The notes under the pieces were generated by a model. The model worked only from the letters and a program-made list of their open reading frames with translations. It searched no databases and was not told where the DNA came from. This document shows, one piece after another, positions 1-9,668 of a stretch of 64,000 nucleotides of DNA. Position numbers and translations under genes: made by a program. Position 1 is the stretch's first letter. Every line of letters begins with the position of its first letter. Location: contig NZ_NISY01000004.1 of the NCBI RefSeq assembly GCF_007595705.1, positions 310,001 to 374,000 of the forward strand. The letters run 5' to 3'. Source of the stretch: Streptomyces sp. SAJ15 (GTDB lineage Bacteria; Actinomycetota; Actinomycetes; Streptomycetales; Streptomycetaceae).

Positions 1-1189
1 CGAGGGCGGCACCATCCAGACGTACTGTGTCGACATCCAGAACCCGACGCGGCCCGAGGCCAAGTACCGGGAGAAGCCCTGGAGCGAGACCTCGCTGCAC
101 GACAACGCCGACGCGGGCAAGATCCGCTGGATCCTGCGGCACTCCTACCCGCAGGTCAACGACCTCTCGGCGCTGGCCGCGAAGGCCCACACCGGCCCGC
201 TGACCGAGAAGACCGCCGCTGCCGGCACCCAGGTCGCCATCTGGCGCTTCTCCGACAAGGCGCGGGTGGAGGCGGTCGACCCGGCAGCCGAGAAGCTCGC
301 CGACTATCTGGAGAAGAACGCCGAGCGCCTTCCGGAGCCCAAGGCCACCCTGACCCTCGACCCGCCGGCCGTCTCCGGTAGGTCGGGCGAGCGGCTCGGT
401 CCGGTGACCGTGCGTACCGGCGCCAACGCCGTCAGCGTCGCCCCGGCCGCCGCGACCTCCGGCGTCAGGGTCGTCGACAGGGCCGGCAAGCCGGTCACCA
501 GCGCCGTCGACGGCAGCCGGCTCTACTTCGACGTCCCCGCCGGCACCCCGGACGGCACCACCTCGCTGACCGTGCAGGCGTCCACCGAGGTGCCGGTCGG
601 CCGCGCGTTCGCCAGCGAGAGCAAGAGCCAGACCCAGATCCTGGCCGGATCCAGCAGGTCCAACGTGTCGGCCACCGCCACCGCGAGCTGGGCGCGGAAG
701 GGGCCGATCCCGGCCCTGTCCGCCGCGGAGAACTGCGCCAAGAGCGGCGTCGACGTGACCGCGCGGAACGCGGGCGACGAGCCGTTCACCTTCGAGCTGG
801 CGGGCGTCGAGCACACCGTCGCCGCGGGGAAGTCCGAGACCATCACCGTCCCGGTGCGGGAGGACCAGGAGTACGCGTTCACGATCAGCGGCCCCGACGG
901 TTTCGAGCGCACCTTCTCCGGGGTGCTGGACTGCAGGACCGCGAGCACGGGCGGCGGGCCCACCGGGGCCGGCACGGGGGGCTCCGGCGGCGACACGCCC
1001 GCCAACGAGCCGGCCCCGGCCTCGGTCGGCGGCGCCTCCGGCGGTGACATCCCGGACGACGGCGATCTCGCCGAGACCGGCTCCGACACCGACACTCCGC
1101 TCCTCGTGGGCCTCGCCCTCGCCTTCCTCGCGGTCGGCGCCGGCATGGTCTTCCTCCTCCGCGGGAAAGGGGCGCCCGAGGGGGAGTGA
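1..1189 (+). CDS. Thioester (TQXA) domain cell-wall-anchored protein, 5' end outside window
   Basis: The reading frame is already open at position 2, so only the C-terminal part of this gene is here. It begins with TYCVD (Cys codon at 26-28), followed by GKIRWILRHSYP and, about 68 residues later, GTQVAIWRFSD. These are the Cys and Gln blocks of the TQXA/thioester domain, which forms an internal Cys-Gln bond used by Gram-positive adhesins for covalent attachment. Ig-like repeats and a Gly/Pro linker follow. The C-terminus has LAETG (1067-1081), a hydrophobic helix and a basic tail, matching an LAXTG signal for a class E sortase. Expected location is the cell wall of aerial or substrate hyphae. 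No sortase gene is visible nearby. The domain assignment is secure; the natural ligand is unknown. Confidence 0.85.
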   Translation, partial: EGGTIQTYCVDIQNPTRPEAKYREKPWSETSLHDNADAGKIRWILRHSYPQVNDLSALAAKAHTGPLTEKTAAAGTQVAIWRFSDKARVEAVDPAAEKLADYLEKNAERLPEPKATLTLDPPAVSGRSGERLGPVTVRTGANAVSVAPAAATSGVRVVDRAGKPVTSAVDGSRLYFDVPAGTPDGTTSLTVQASTEVPVGRAFASESKSQTQILAGSSRSNVSATATASWARKGPIPALSAAENCAKSGVDVTARNAGDEPFTFELAGVEHTVAAGKSETITVPVREDQEYAFTISGPDGFERTFSGVLDCRTASTGGGPTGAGTGGSGGDTPANEPAPASVGGASGGDIPDDGDLAETGSDTDTPLLVGLALAFLAVGAGMVFLLRGKGAPEGE

Positions 1190-1374
1190 TGGCGGGGGAG
1201 TGACGGGGGCCACCGTGTGAGGAGCGTGAGCGAGCCGCAGCGTAGTCGTCAGGTGACCGTCCGAAGCGCGACGGCTCTCCACGGGCGCTGCGCTCCGGGG
1301 GCCGTGCCGCTCCACGCCGGTCTGTGGTTTTCGCCGCGGGCTTGTCGTACGGCAAGATGGGGTGTATCTGCCCG

Positions 1375-1402
1375 CACGCGGCGGAGCCCACGCGGCGGAG
1401 CC
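1375..1402. repeat. 14-bp tandem repeat, two copies
   Basis: CACGCGGCGGAGCC occurs twice back to back in the 249-bp gap between the surface protein and ettA. No coding region is convincing in the gap. The repeat lies about 37-64 bp upstream of the ettA start and so may fall in its leader. Confidence 0.7.
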
Positions 1403-1438
1403 GCATTTCGACACCTATAGATTGCCGGACGGTTTCTC

Positions 1439-3103
<1,665 letters not shown>

Positions 3104-3105
3104 GC

Positions 3106-3621
3106 GTGGCCCGACACCTCTACTCCTGCCCGCTGCGCTGGTCGGACATGGACGCGTTCGGCCATGTCAACAACGCGGTGTTCATCCGCTACCTGGAGGA
3201 GGCGCGCGTCGACTTCATCTGGCGGCTGGCGCCGAACGACGGCAGCGGCGCCTTCACCGGCGGCATCGTGGTGGCCCGGCACGAGATCGACTACCTCAAG
3301 CCGCTGGTGCACCGGCACACGCCGGTGACCATCGAGCTGTGGGTGACGAAGATCAGGGCCGCCCAGCTGGCCGTCGCCTACGAGATCAAGGACGAGGAGG
3401 CCGTCTACGCGCGCGCCACCACGCTCCTGGTCCCGTATGACCTGGAGGCGGGCCGGCCGCGCCGGCTCATGGAGCAGGAGCGGCTCTTCCTGGAGCGGTA
3501 TCTGGAGGAGGACCCCGGGCGGGGCCCGAGCGCCCGGGACCGCCGGAACGGGCAGGCGCCAGCCGCGCGGGACGGTTGGGACGCCCAGTCCGGGAAGCCG
3601 GAGGAGGCCGTCGTCGCATGA
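3106..3621 (+). CDS. Acyl-CoA thioesterase, 4HBT hot-dog family
   Basis: A 171-residue protein starting with GTG two bases after the ettA stop, so probably translated from the same message. The motif SDMDAFGHVNN near residue 13 is the DxDxxGHVNN active-site loop of YbgC/FcbC-type hot-dog thioesterases. The following RYLEEARVDF helix and VVARHEIDYLKP strand also fit. The last roughly 35 residues are a charged, Arg/Gly-rich extension outside the core fold. The likely reaction is hydrolysis of short or medium acyl-CoA; the substrate cannot be told from sequence. The stop codon overlaps the next start (ATGA), so all three genes from ettA may form one operon. Confidence 0.85.
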   Translation: MARHLYSCPLRWSDMDAFGHVNNAVFIRYLEEARVDFIWRLAPNDGSGAFTGGIVVARHEIDYLKPLVHRHTPVTIELWVTKIRAAQLAVAYEIKDEEAVYARATTLLVPYDLEAGRPRRLMEQERLFLERYLEEDPGRGPSARDRRNGQAPAARDGWDAQSGKPEEAVVA

Positions 3622-4409
3622 CGACGCGGGAGCTGCACTTCGCCGACGACAGGGAGGCGGCGGACCTCGCCGCCTTCCTGTCCCGGCTGCTCCACTACGA
3701 CCGGGCCGCCGCGGTGCGGCTGCAGGCCGGCGGCGGCGTGCTCGCCGTCTTCGGCCGGCCGCCGTCCTTCGAGGTGCTCGCCATCCGCACGGCGCGGCTG
3801 GCCCAGCCCGCCACGGAGCAGCTGGACACCACCGTCTCCGCCGGGCAGTTCGCGGATGCCCTGGACGCCGCCCGCCCCTCGGGCGCGCCCGAGGGAGCCG
3901 GGCCGCGCGGGCTGACCGTCGCCGTGCCGGCCCCGGTCACGGGGCCGCCGTGGGCCGGGGTGCTCCCACCCCGCGGTGGCTGGCAGCGGATGCCCGGCCT
4001 GCCGGGCACGGAGGCGATGCGCGGGGCGGTGGCCGCCGCCGTCGCCGAGTTCCGTGCCCGCGACGAGGCGCTTCCCGACGAGCGGCGCACGCGCGCGGAA
4101 CGCGACCGCATCGGCCGCCAGATCTGGTCCCGCACCCTCGGGGACACCGAACTGCCGCTGCGTGCCGTGCACGCGGCGCAGTCACTGGGCTTTCTGCGCC
4201 CGGGCCGCACCCCCCAGCGGCCGGCCGCCTCCGCGGCCACGACCCTCGGCCACGCCGCTTCCGCGACGCGTGGCGCGTGGTCGACCGCCGTCGCCGACGA
4301 GCCGCTCGCCCTGCTGACCGCGGGCAGCTGGCTGCGTTTGCGCACCCCGTACGGCTCGATCGCGGTGCGCCGAGCCGGGCTGTCGGCCCTGCCGTTGTCC
4401 CCGGTCTGA
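3618..4409 (+). CDS. Conserved actinobacterial protein of unknown function
   Basis: A 263-residue protein whose ATG overlaps the preceding stop by four bases, indicating translational coupling to the thioesterase. It is rich in Ala, Arg and Pro and has no signal peptide or membrane helix. An N-terminal alpha/beta segment (residues 1-75) is followed by a helical middle with TEAMRGAVAAAVAEFRARDE, and it ends in a short beta segment (LRTPYGSIAVRR). I do not recognise a catalytic motif. The compact overlap suggests a function linked to the thioesterase, but nothing in the sequence proves this. Confidence 0.7.
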   Translation: MTTRELHFADDREAADLAAFLSRLLHYDRAAAVRLQAGGGVLAVFGRPPSFEVLAIRTARLAQPATEQLDTTVSAGQFADALDAARPSGAPEGAGPRGLTVAVPAPVTGPPWAGVLPPRGGWQRMPGLPGTEAMRGAVAAAVAEFRARDEALPDERRTRAERDRIGRQIWSRTLGDTELPLRAVHAAQSLGFLRPGRTPQRPAASAATTLGHAASATRGAWSTAVADEPLALLTAGSWLRLRTPYGSIAVRRAGLSALPLSPV

Positions 4410-4514
4410 CCACGGGACGGAAGCCGGGCCAAGCCGGCCCCGCTGACCGACAGCGATATGCGACGGGCTCACGGGCTCGCCGGCATCGACCGGGCAGGCG
4501 GCGACCCGGCGGTG

Positions 4515-4919
4515 TCAGTCCGGGGTGTTGAGCATCGAGGCCGCGGCGTAGGTGAGGTAGTTCCACAGCTGCGTCTCGTGCTCGGGGGAGAGCTCGAGCT
4601 CGTCGACGGCCTCGCGCATGTGGCGCAGCCAGGCGTCGTGGGCGGCGCGGTCGACGGTGAAGGGGGCGTGGCGCATCCGCAGCCGCGGGTGTCCGCGGTT
4701 GTCACTGTAGGTGCGCGGCCCGCCCCAGTACTGCATCAGGAAGAGCGCCAGCCGCTCCTCGGCGGGCCCCAGGTCCTCCTCCGGGTACATCGGCCGCAGC
4801 AGCGGATCCTCCGCGACGCCCTGGTAGAAGCGGTGCACCAAGCGCCGGAAGGTCTGCTCGCCGCCGACCTGCTCGTAGAAGGTCTGCTCCTGAAGCGTGC
4901 CGCGCGGGATCTCTTTCAC
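4515..4919 (-). CDS. glbO: Truncated haemoglobin, group II (GlbO type)
   Basis: A 134-residue globin. YEQVGGEQTFRRLVHRFY forms the B/E-helix region, PMYPEEDL is the E-loop and WGGPRTYSDNRGHPRLRMRH includes the proximal His on the F-helix side. This pattern (YWGGP, RGHPRLRMRH) is diagnostic of actinobacterial truncated haemoglobin O, a haem protein linked to oxygen and NO handling. The start is GTG at 4919 because family members begin with MxEIPRGTLQEQ. The Shine-Dalgarno is poor, since GAAGG directly abuts the start. The gene converges on the unknown gene ending at 4409 and stands alone, 351 bp from the FHA gene. Confidence 0.93.
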   Translation of the reverse strand: MKEIPRGTLQEQTFYEQVGGEQTFRRLVHRFYQGVAEDPLLRPMYPEEDLGPAEERLALFLMQYWGGPRTYSDNRGHPRLRMRHAPFTVDRAAHDAWLRHMREAVDELELSPEHETQLWNYLTYAAASMLNTPD

Positions 4920-5270
4920 CCTTCAATGCTCTCAGATGACCGGAGGAGGTCTGTAGACGTAGGTCACACGATGACCGCTTCCCGCCCCCGCGCCCGGCGA
5001 GACGGTCCCGGCGCCCCGCGCGGTCGACGGCACCCCACGCGGTTGCGGCCATCTCGCGTGGGTGACGCACCTCGCACGGTTGACGGGCCCGCGCCCGGCG
5101 ACACCCGCGCGGGCGGCGACACCCGCGCGGTCGACGGCACCCTGCGGACGCGGGCCTGCCGTCGATGTCTGCTCGCTGTCGACGTCGGCCCACCGGCGCG
5201 AGCGGCGGCCGAGAGGCGGCCGTCGCCCGCGCCCTGGTGTCGAGGGCGGACCCGTACGGACCGGGTCGAC
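4920..5270. other. 351-bp gap with short direct repeats, no gene seen
   Basis: This lies between the globin start and the end of the FHA gene. It contains GGCGACACCCGCGCGG twice with an 18-bp period (5097-5112, 5115-5130). A 19-bp direct repeat beginning CGCGCGGTCGACGGC occurs at 5017-5035 and 5124-5142. No ORF has supporting homology. The globin promoter should lie near 4920-4980. Confidence 0.6.
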
Positions 5271-6692
5271 TCAGCCCCGGCGCACGGTGATCGTCGTCCA
5301 GGCGCCCACGTGCACCCGGTCGCCGTCCTGGAGCGGCACCGGGACGTACGGCTGAATCGGGTCCTCGGCGCCGTTGATGGTCGTGCCGTTGGTGGAGTTC
5401 TGGTCCACCACCGCCCAACTGCCGTCCGGCTGCTGGACGAGGACCGCGTGCTGGTGCGAGACGCCCGGGTCCTCCGGCGGGCGGGCCAGGTCGATGTCGG
5501 GCGACTCACCGGTGCTGTGCCGACGGCGGCCGATGGTGACCTGGGTGCCGGTGAGCTGGATGTGCTGATCCGGGCTGTAGGCGGGGAGGTTCAACCCGGC
5601 GGCCTCGGGGCCGCTGCGGTGCATCATCGCCATGAAGTACTCGCGGTCCGGGGCCACCACCGCGACCCAGCCCGCCGGGGCCGGTGGCGCGGCGGCCTGG
5701 AACGGGGCGGCCGGCTGGGGCGGCTGCGGCTGCGGCTGCGGGGAGCCGGTGCCCGGGAAGTCGTCACCCCCGAAGGCCGGTGCGGCCGGCATCGGCGCCT
5801 GCGGAGCCGGAGCCGGAGCCGGGGCCTGCGGCGGCTGGTACGGCGAGGGCACCGGACCGGGGGCCGGTGCGGGCGCCGGCGCGGGCGGCGCCGGAGGAGC
5901 GGGCGCGGCGGCCCCCGCCGGTCCGCCCGGAGGCGGCAGCGGCCAGTCGTCCTCGACGCCGTACGCGCCGCCGGTGGACTGCGGCCCGGTCAGCGGCTCC
6001 GCCGGGCGGTTGACCTGGGACAGGTGCGAGCCCGGGTAGTCACCGCCGCCGTGCGTCGCCTGCGCCGGCACGTGCGGGTGCGGCGGCTGGCCGGGCGACG
6101 GCAGCGGCGGGGCCGGCGGCTGTGGCGCCGGGGGGAAACCGCCCTGCCCGGGCGGCGCCGGCGGCGCGATGTACGGACTCGCGGACTGCGTCAGGAAGTT
6201 GTAGCGGCACTCCTCGCAGAACGGCGCCTGCGCCTCGCGCGGCGTGCGGCACTGCGGGCACAGCTCCGCCTGGACGGTGGCGTCGGACTGGGGGCCGGGG
6301 TAGCCGTAGCCACCCGCCGGCGCGGGGGGCTGGGGAGCCGGGTAGCCATAGCCGCCGGGCGCGGCGGGCGCGCCGAGCTGACCGGGGGCACCCGGAACAC
6401 CCGGCATACCGGGAGCGCCAGGAGCGCCGTGAGCGCCCGGCATTCCGGGCATACCGGGAACACCGGAGGTATCCGGCGCACCGGGGCCACCAGGCGCACC
6501 GGGGCCGCCGTGCGGCCCGGGTGCACCGCCCGGAGCCACCGGAGAGAGGGGCGTGCCCGGCATGGGGAGCGGTGGTGGCGGTGGTGGCGGCGGGACGCTG
6601 CCCGCGGGCATGGGCGTCCCCGACATGCGGTGGCCGCACACCTCGCACCAGTCGTCGGCTGTCGACTGGTGGCCGTTCGGGCAGGTCGCCAT
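5271..6692 (-). CDS. FHA domain protein with zinc ribbons and collagen-like Gly-X-Y tract
   Basis: A 473-residue protein ending the signalling cluster. Residues 4-19 (C4, H8, C16, C19) and 145-162 (CPQC...CEEC) are zinc ribbons. Between them is a run of Gly-X-Y triplets, Gly at nearly every third position from 56 to 113. Residues 170-340 are Pro/Ala-rich and likely disordered. The C-terminus (about 380-470) is an FHA domain with GRRRH, SHQH and STNGT, so it should bind phosphothreonine peptides. In mycobacteria and corynebacteria the PknG substrate is an FHA protein (GarA/OdhI), and by context this is the candidate acceptor here. I see no N-terminal ETT motif like that of GarA. It starts 50 bp after the VWA gene with a GAGGGGG ribosome site. 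Confidence 0.85.
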   Translation of the reverse strand: MATCPNGHQSTADDWCEVCGHRMSGTPMPAGSVPPPPPPPPLPMPGTPLSPVAPGGAPGPHGGPGAPGGPGAPDTSGVPGMPGMPGAHGAPGAPGMPGVPGAPGQLGAPAAPGGYGYPAPQPPAPAGGYGYPGPQSDATVQAELCPQCRTPREAQAPFCEECRYNFLTQSASPYIAPPAPPGQGGFPPAPQPPAPPLPSPGQPPHPHVPAQATHGGGDYPGSHLSQVNRPAEPLTGPQSTGGAYGVEDDWPLPPPGGPAGAAAPAPPAPPAPAPAPAPGPVPSPYQPPQAPAPAPAPQAPMPAAPAFGGDDFPGTGSPQPQPQPPQPAAPFQAAAPPAPAGWVAVVAPDREYFMAMMHRSGPEAAGLNLPAYSPDQHIQLTGTQVTIGRRRHSTGESPDIDLARPPEDPGVSHQHAVLVQQPDGSWAVVDQNSTNGTTINGAEDPIQPYVPVPLQDGDRVHVGAWTTITVRRG

Positions 6693-6742
6693 GTCGGAGT
6701 TCCCCCTCTTGTGCCGTTTATTGGCGTTGCTGGTGGGCCGTG

Positions 6743-8080
6743 CTACTTCTTGACGCGAACTGTCCTGGTGGAGCGCGTGTCGAGTGTCATCTCGGCGGCC
6801 TCCGCGACCTTCGCTTTCAGTCGCACAGTACCCGTCGCCGCGTCGACGACGTCGACCACCTTCGAAAGCAGTTTCGCGGTGTCCTCGTTACCCAGTGCGC
6901 TCGCGAGCTGGACCGCGCGGCCCAGTCTCGCCGTCGCGCCGTCCCGGTCGCCGGCCTTGCGGGCGTCCAGGCCCTGCTGGATCGCCTGGGCCAGCTCGGC
7001 CTGCCCCGTGTAGTGCGCGACCTGCTGGTTGATGCGGGTGGAGGCCGCCATGTCGTCCGTCCAGACGACCCGTACCAGCTGCTGGGCGAGAGGGGTCGGG
7101 GAGCCGCCGTCCGGCGCCGGCAGCACCAGCGAGACCCGTGCCGCGAGCATCTCCCGGCCCACGTCGGCCGCCGGCACCCGTACGCACACGTGGTAGTCGC
7201 GGGACTCGTCGCCCCACGATCCGGTCGGGTAGTCGCCGGCCCGCGCGTTCGCCTCCGCGCGGCGGTCGGTCAGGTCCTCGATGGTGGGTGCGACCTGCTT
7301 GACGAAGACCACCTCGGCGCCCTGCGGGGTCCACAGCCGCAGCGCCACGTCCGCGACCTGCTTGCCCATCGCGGTCTCCATCATCTTTGTGAAGTCCTCG
7401 GCCAGGCCGGAGGGGTCGGCCACGATGTCGGCGCTGCCGAGCAGCGCCGAGGCGATGCCGGTGACCTCCTTGACGTCCCAGTCGGTGCCGACGCCCCGCG
7501 CGTCACAGGTGAAGCGGCCCGCGCAGGCGTCGAGCGCCGCGCGCAGCTCCTCCGGCGTCTCGTGTTCGTTGCGGCCGTCGGTGAGCAGGATGCCGTGTCG
7601 TATCGGCGCGTCGCCGGTCGCCAGCACTCGGTCGGCCAGCCGCAGCCAGGTGCCGATCGCGGTGCCGCCGCCCGCGCCTAACCGGCGCAGCGCGTCCTTG
7701 GCCCGGGCCCGGGTCGCCGGGCCGGCCACCGCAAGCCGGCCGTCGCCCGGGTAGACCTCCTCCGCCTTGTGCGTGCCGGCGATCACGGTGAAGGAGACGC
7801 CGTCGCGCAGGGTGTCGATCGCGGCGGCCGTGGCGTCCCGCGCGTTGCGCATCTTGGTGGGCGGGTAGTCCATGGAGCCGGAGCAGTCGATCATGATGGC
7901 CACGGCCGCGTCGGGCGCGCGCTCGCCGTCGGTGGGGATCGGCAGGCCGCCCGTGGTGCCGCCGCCGGTGGCGGTCACCGTCACGATCGCGTTGACGTCC
8001 CGACCGCCCTCGGGCAGGTACTCGTTCTGGTAGACGTCGACGGTGAACTGCGGAACGTTCGATTTCGCGAAGTTGGTCAT
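6743..8080 (-). CDS. VWA (von Willebrand A) domain protein, TerY-like
   Basis: A 445-residue cytoplasmic protein. The MIDAS metal site is intact: DCSGSM (DxSxS), a Thr in GGGTAIGTWL and Asp in GILLTDGRN. The VWA domain spans roughly residues 45-240. It is followed by a beta-rich domain and a helical C-terminus with one TPR-like repeat (ARKAGDRDGATARLGRAVQL). VWA, PP2C and Ser/Thr kinase genes together are known as the TerY-phosphorylation triad, and that is the arrangement here. The start is ATG at 8080 (MTNFAKSN), chosen for the GAGGAG ribosome site; a longer frame upstream lacks one. It is separated from the phosphatase gene by 131 bp containing a hairpin and an AT-rich patch. Confidence 0.85.
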   Translation of the reverse strand: MTNFAKSNVPQFTVDVYQNEYLPEGGRDVNAIVTVTATGGGTTGGLPIPTDGERAPDAAVAIMIDCSGSMDYPPTKMRNARDATAAAIDTLRDGVSFTVIAGTHKAEEVYPGDGRLAVAGPATRARAKDALRRLGAGGGTAIGTWLRLADRVLATGDAPIRHGILLTDGRNEHETPEELRAALDACAGRFTCDARGVGTDWDVKEVTGIASALLGSADIVADPSGLAEDFTKMMETAMGKQVADVALRLWTPQGAEVVFVKQVAPTIEDLTDRRAEANARAGDYPTGSWGDESRDYHVCVRVPAADVGREMLAARVSLVLPAPDGGSPTPLAQQLVRVVWTDDMAASTRINQQVAHYTGQAELAQAIQQGLDARKAGDRDGATARLGRAVQLASALGNEDTAKLLSKVVDVVDAATGTVRLKAKVAEAAEMTLDTRSTRTVRVKK

Positions 8081-8117
8081 CTGATCCGCTCCTCGGCCCC
8101 GGTGCCCCGGCGCCCCG

Positions 8118-8140
8118 CATATGGACAAAGCGATATATGG
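8118..8140 (-). promoter_or_regulatory. AT-rich island, possible internal promoter of the VWA-FHA pair
   Basis: CATATG (8118-8123) and GATATATGG (8132-8140) form an isolated AT-rich patch about 40-60 bp before the VWA start, in otherwise very GC-rich DNA. It lies just after a hairpin at 8170-8190, so the last two genes may have their own promoter. No clear -35/-10 pair with standard spacing could be assigned. Confidence 0.35.
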
Positions 8141-8169
8141 GCGTGCGGAGTCGAGGTCCCCCCGCGTGT

Positions 8170-8190
8170 GCCCGCGTCTTCGACGCGGGC
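8170..8190 (-). terminator. Hairpin after the PP2C gene (9-bp stem, 3-nt loop)
   Basis: GCCCGCGTC-TTC-GACGCGGGC is a perfect inverted repeat 22 bp past the phosphatase stop codon. There is no T-run, as is common in Streptomyces. It could be a partial terminator or an RNA-stability element splitting the cluster between phosphatase and VWA genes. Confidence 0.55.
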
Positions 8191-8211
8191 ACCACCACCC
8201 CCCTCAGGCCG

Positions 8212-9666
8212 TCAGGCCGATCCTGCCCTCCCGACCGCGACGGGGAACGGGACCACCGCCACTGTTACGTTGTCGTGGCCGCCGCCCTCCAACGCGTACG
8301 TCACCAGCCGGCGCGCGCTCTCCATCGGCCGGGTCCGGGCGTCCGCCGGCACCACCCGGGCCATCTCCCGCGCCGATTCGGCGTAGTTCCACAGCCCGTC
8401 GGTGCACACCACCACCACGCCCGGCCGGTCCGGCTTGAAGGACGCGGTGTGCGGCTCCAGTTCGTACGCGTCGGCGCCGAGCCAGCCGGTGATGGCGTGC
8501 GCCCGCTCGTCCGCGTACGCCTCCTCCTCCGACATCAGTCCCGACGCCACCATCTGGGCGGCCCAGGAGTCGTCCTCGGTGAGCCGCGCGGGCGGCGCGT
8601 CGGGGTCGTCGGGCACCCAGTAGGCGCGACTGTCGCCGACCCAGCCCACGGTCAGGACGGGCCCGGCCGCCACGGCGCTGACGAGGGTGCAGGCCGGCGC
8701 GTTCTGCCGGTAGTGGTCCTCGGGTCGGGCCACGGGCTCCCGAGCGAGCGCGTTGACGGCCTCGGCCGCGACGAAGATCGCGTCGTGCATGGCCTGCTGC
8801 GGTTGCGTGCCGCGCGAGACCGCCTCGATCAGCGACTCGCCGGCGGCCCGCGCCGCCGCGGCCGAGGCGTCGTCGGGTCGGGTCGCGGAGGAGACCCCGT
8901 CGCAGACCACGGCGACGACGGCCGGGGTGCCGTCCGGGAGCGCGGTGGTGGACACGGCGAAGGCGTCCTCGTTGCGGTGGTGCCGCAGCCCGCGGTCGCT
9001 GGCGGCCGCGACGCCCTCCAGTTCACGCTCCATGTGGTCGCGTTCGCGAGGCTGGGCGTGGCCGCAGTTCTCGCAGTAGCCGTCCCTGTCGATGGTGCCC
9101 TCCCGACACGCGGCGCACCGGCGCCGCCCCGTACCGCCCGGCCCGCCGGTGGTCGGCGTGCCGTCCGCCCCGCTCGGGGCCGTGGCCCCGAGCTCGGCCA
9201 CGGCCCGCGGGTCGGCGGCCGGGCCGTCGTCGGTGGCCGCGCCGGCCGCTCGCTCGCCGCCGCGCGGACCGGGGTCGGCGGTCGCACCGTCCCGGCCGTC
9301 GCCGTACGGCCCGGCGTCGATCGCGCCGCCGCCGTACGGTCCGCCGTCCGCCGCCCCGGAGGGCGTCGCCGGCGACGGCGGCGCCGTCGACACGGACACC
9401 GATGCCGCCGGCGGGTTGGGCGGCGGCAGCGGATAGTCGTCGGGCTCCGCGGGGCTGGGCCCAGCCTCGCGTGCGGCGGCCCGCTCCGCGAGGTGGGCTA
9501 CGCCGTTCAGGGAAAGCGTCGGCGTCGGGGCGCCGTCCGGTCCGGTGGTAGGCGGCGGCACCGAAAGCTCGGCGCCACAGCCGCCACAGAAGTTGTCGCC
9601 CGTCTCAAGGGGCTCGTGACAGCCTGGGCAGGCGGCCAGCCGGGGCAGCTGCGGCATTTGGGACAT
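8212..9666 (-). CDS. PP2C-family Ser/Thr protein phosphatase with two zinc ribbons
   Basis: A 484-residue protein. An N-terminal zinc ribbon (CPGC at 13-16, CGGC at 27-30) and a second (CAAC at 184-187, CENC at 198-201) flank a Pro/Gly-rich linker. The catalytic PP2C domain covers about 215-475: RNEDAF, VVCDGVSS, GWVGDSRAYW, CTDGLWNY and HDNVTV supply the metal-binding Asp residues. It removes phosphate from Ser/Thr. The ATG at 9666 lies 2 bp after the kinase stop, so kinase and phosphatase are almost certainly translated together, which suggests a switch acting on shared substrates. An open frame extends upstream inside the kinase gene but has no support. No membrane helix, unlike PstP. Confidence 0.9.
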   Translation of the reverse strand: MSQMPQLPRLAACPGCHEPLETGDNFCGGCGAELSVPPPTTGPDGAPTPTLSLNGVAHLAERAAAREAGPSPAEPDDYPLPPPNPPAASVSVSTAPPSPATPSGAADGGPYGGGAIDAGPYGDGRDGATADPGPRGGERAAGAATDDGPAADPRAVAELGATAPSGADGTPTTGGPGGTGRRRCAACREGTIDRDGYCENCGHAQPRERDHMERELEGVAAASDRGLRHHRNEDAFAVSTTALPDGTPAVVAVVCDGVSSATRPDDASAAAARAAGESLIEAVSRGTQPQQAMHDAIFVAAEAVNALAREPVARPEDHYRQNAPACTLVSAVAAGPVLTVGWVGDSRAYWVPDDPDAPPARLTEDDSWAAQMVASGLMSEEEAYADERAHAITGWLGADAYELEPHTASFKPDRPGVVVVCTDGLWNYAESAREMARVVPADARTRPMESARRLVTYALEGGGHDNVTVAVVPFPVAVGRAGSA

Positions 9667-9668
9667 CC

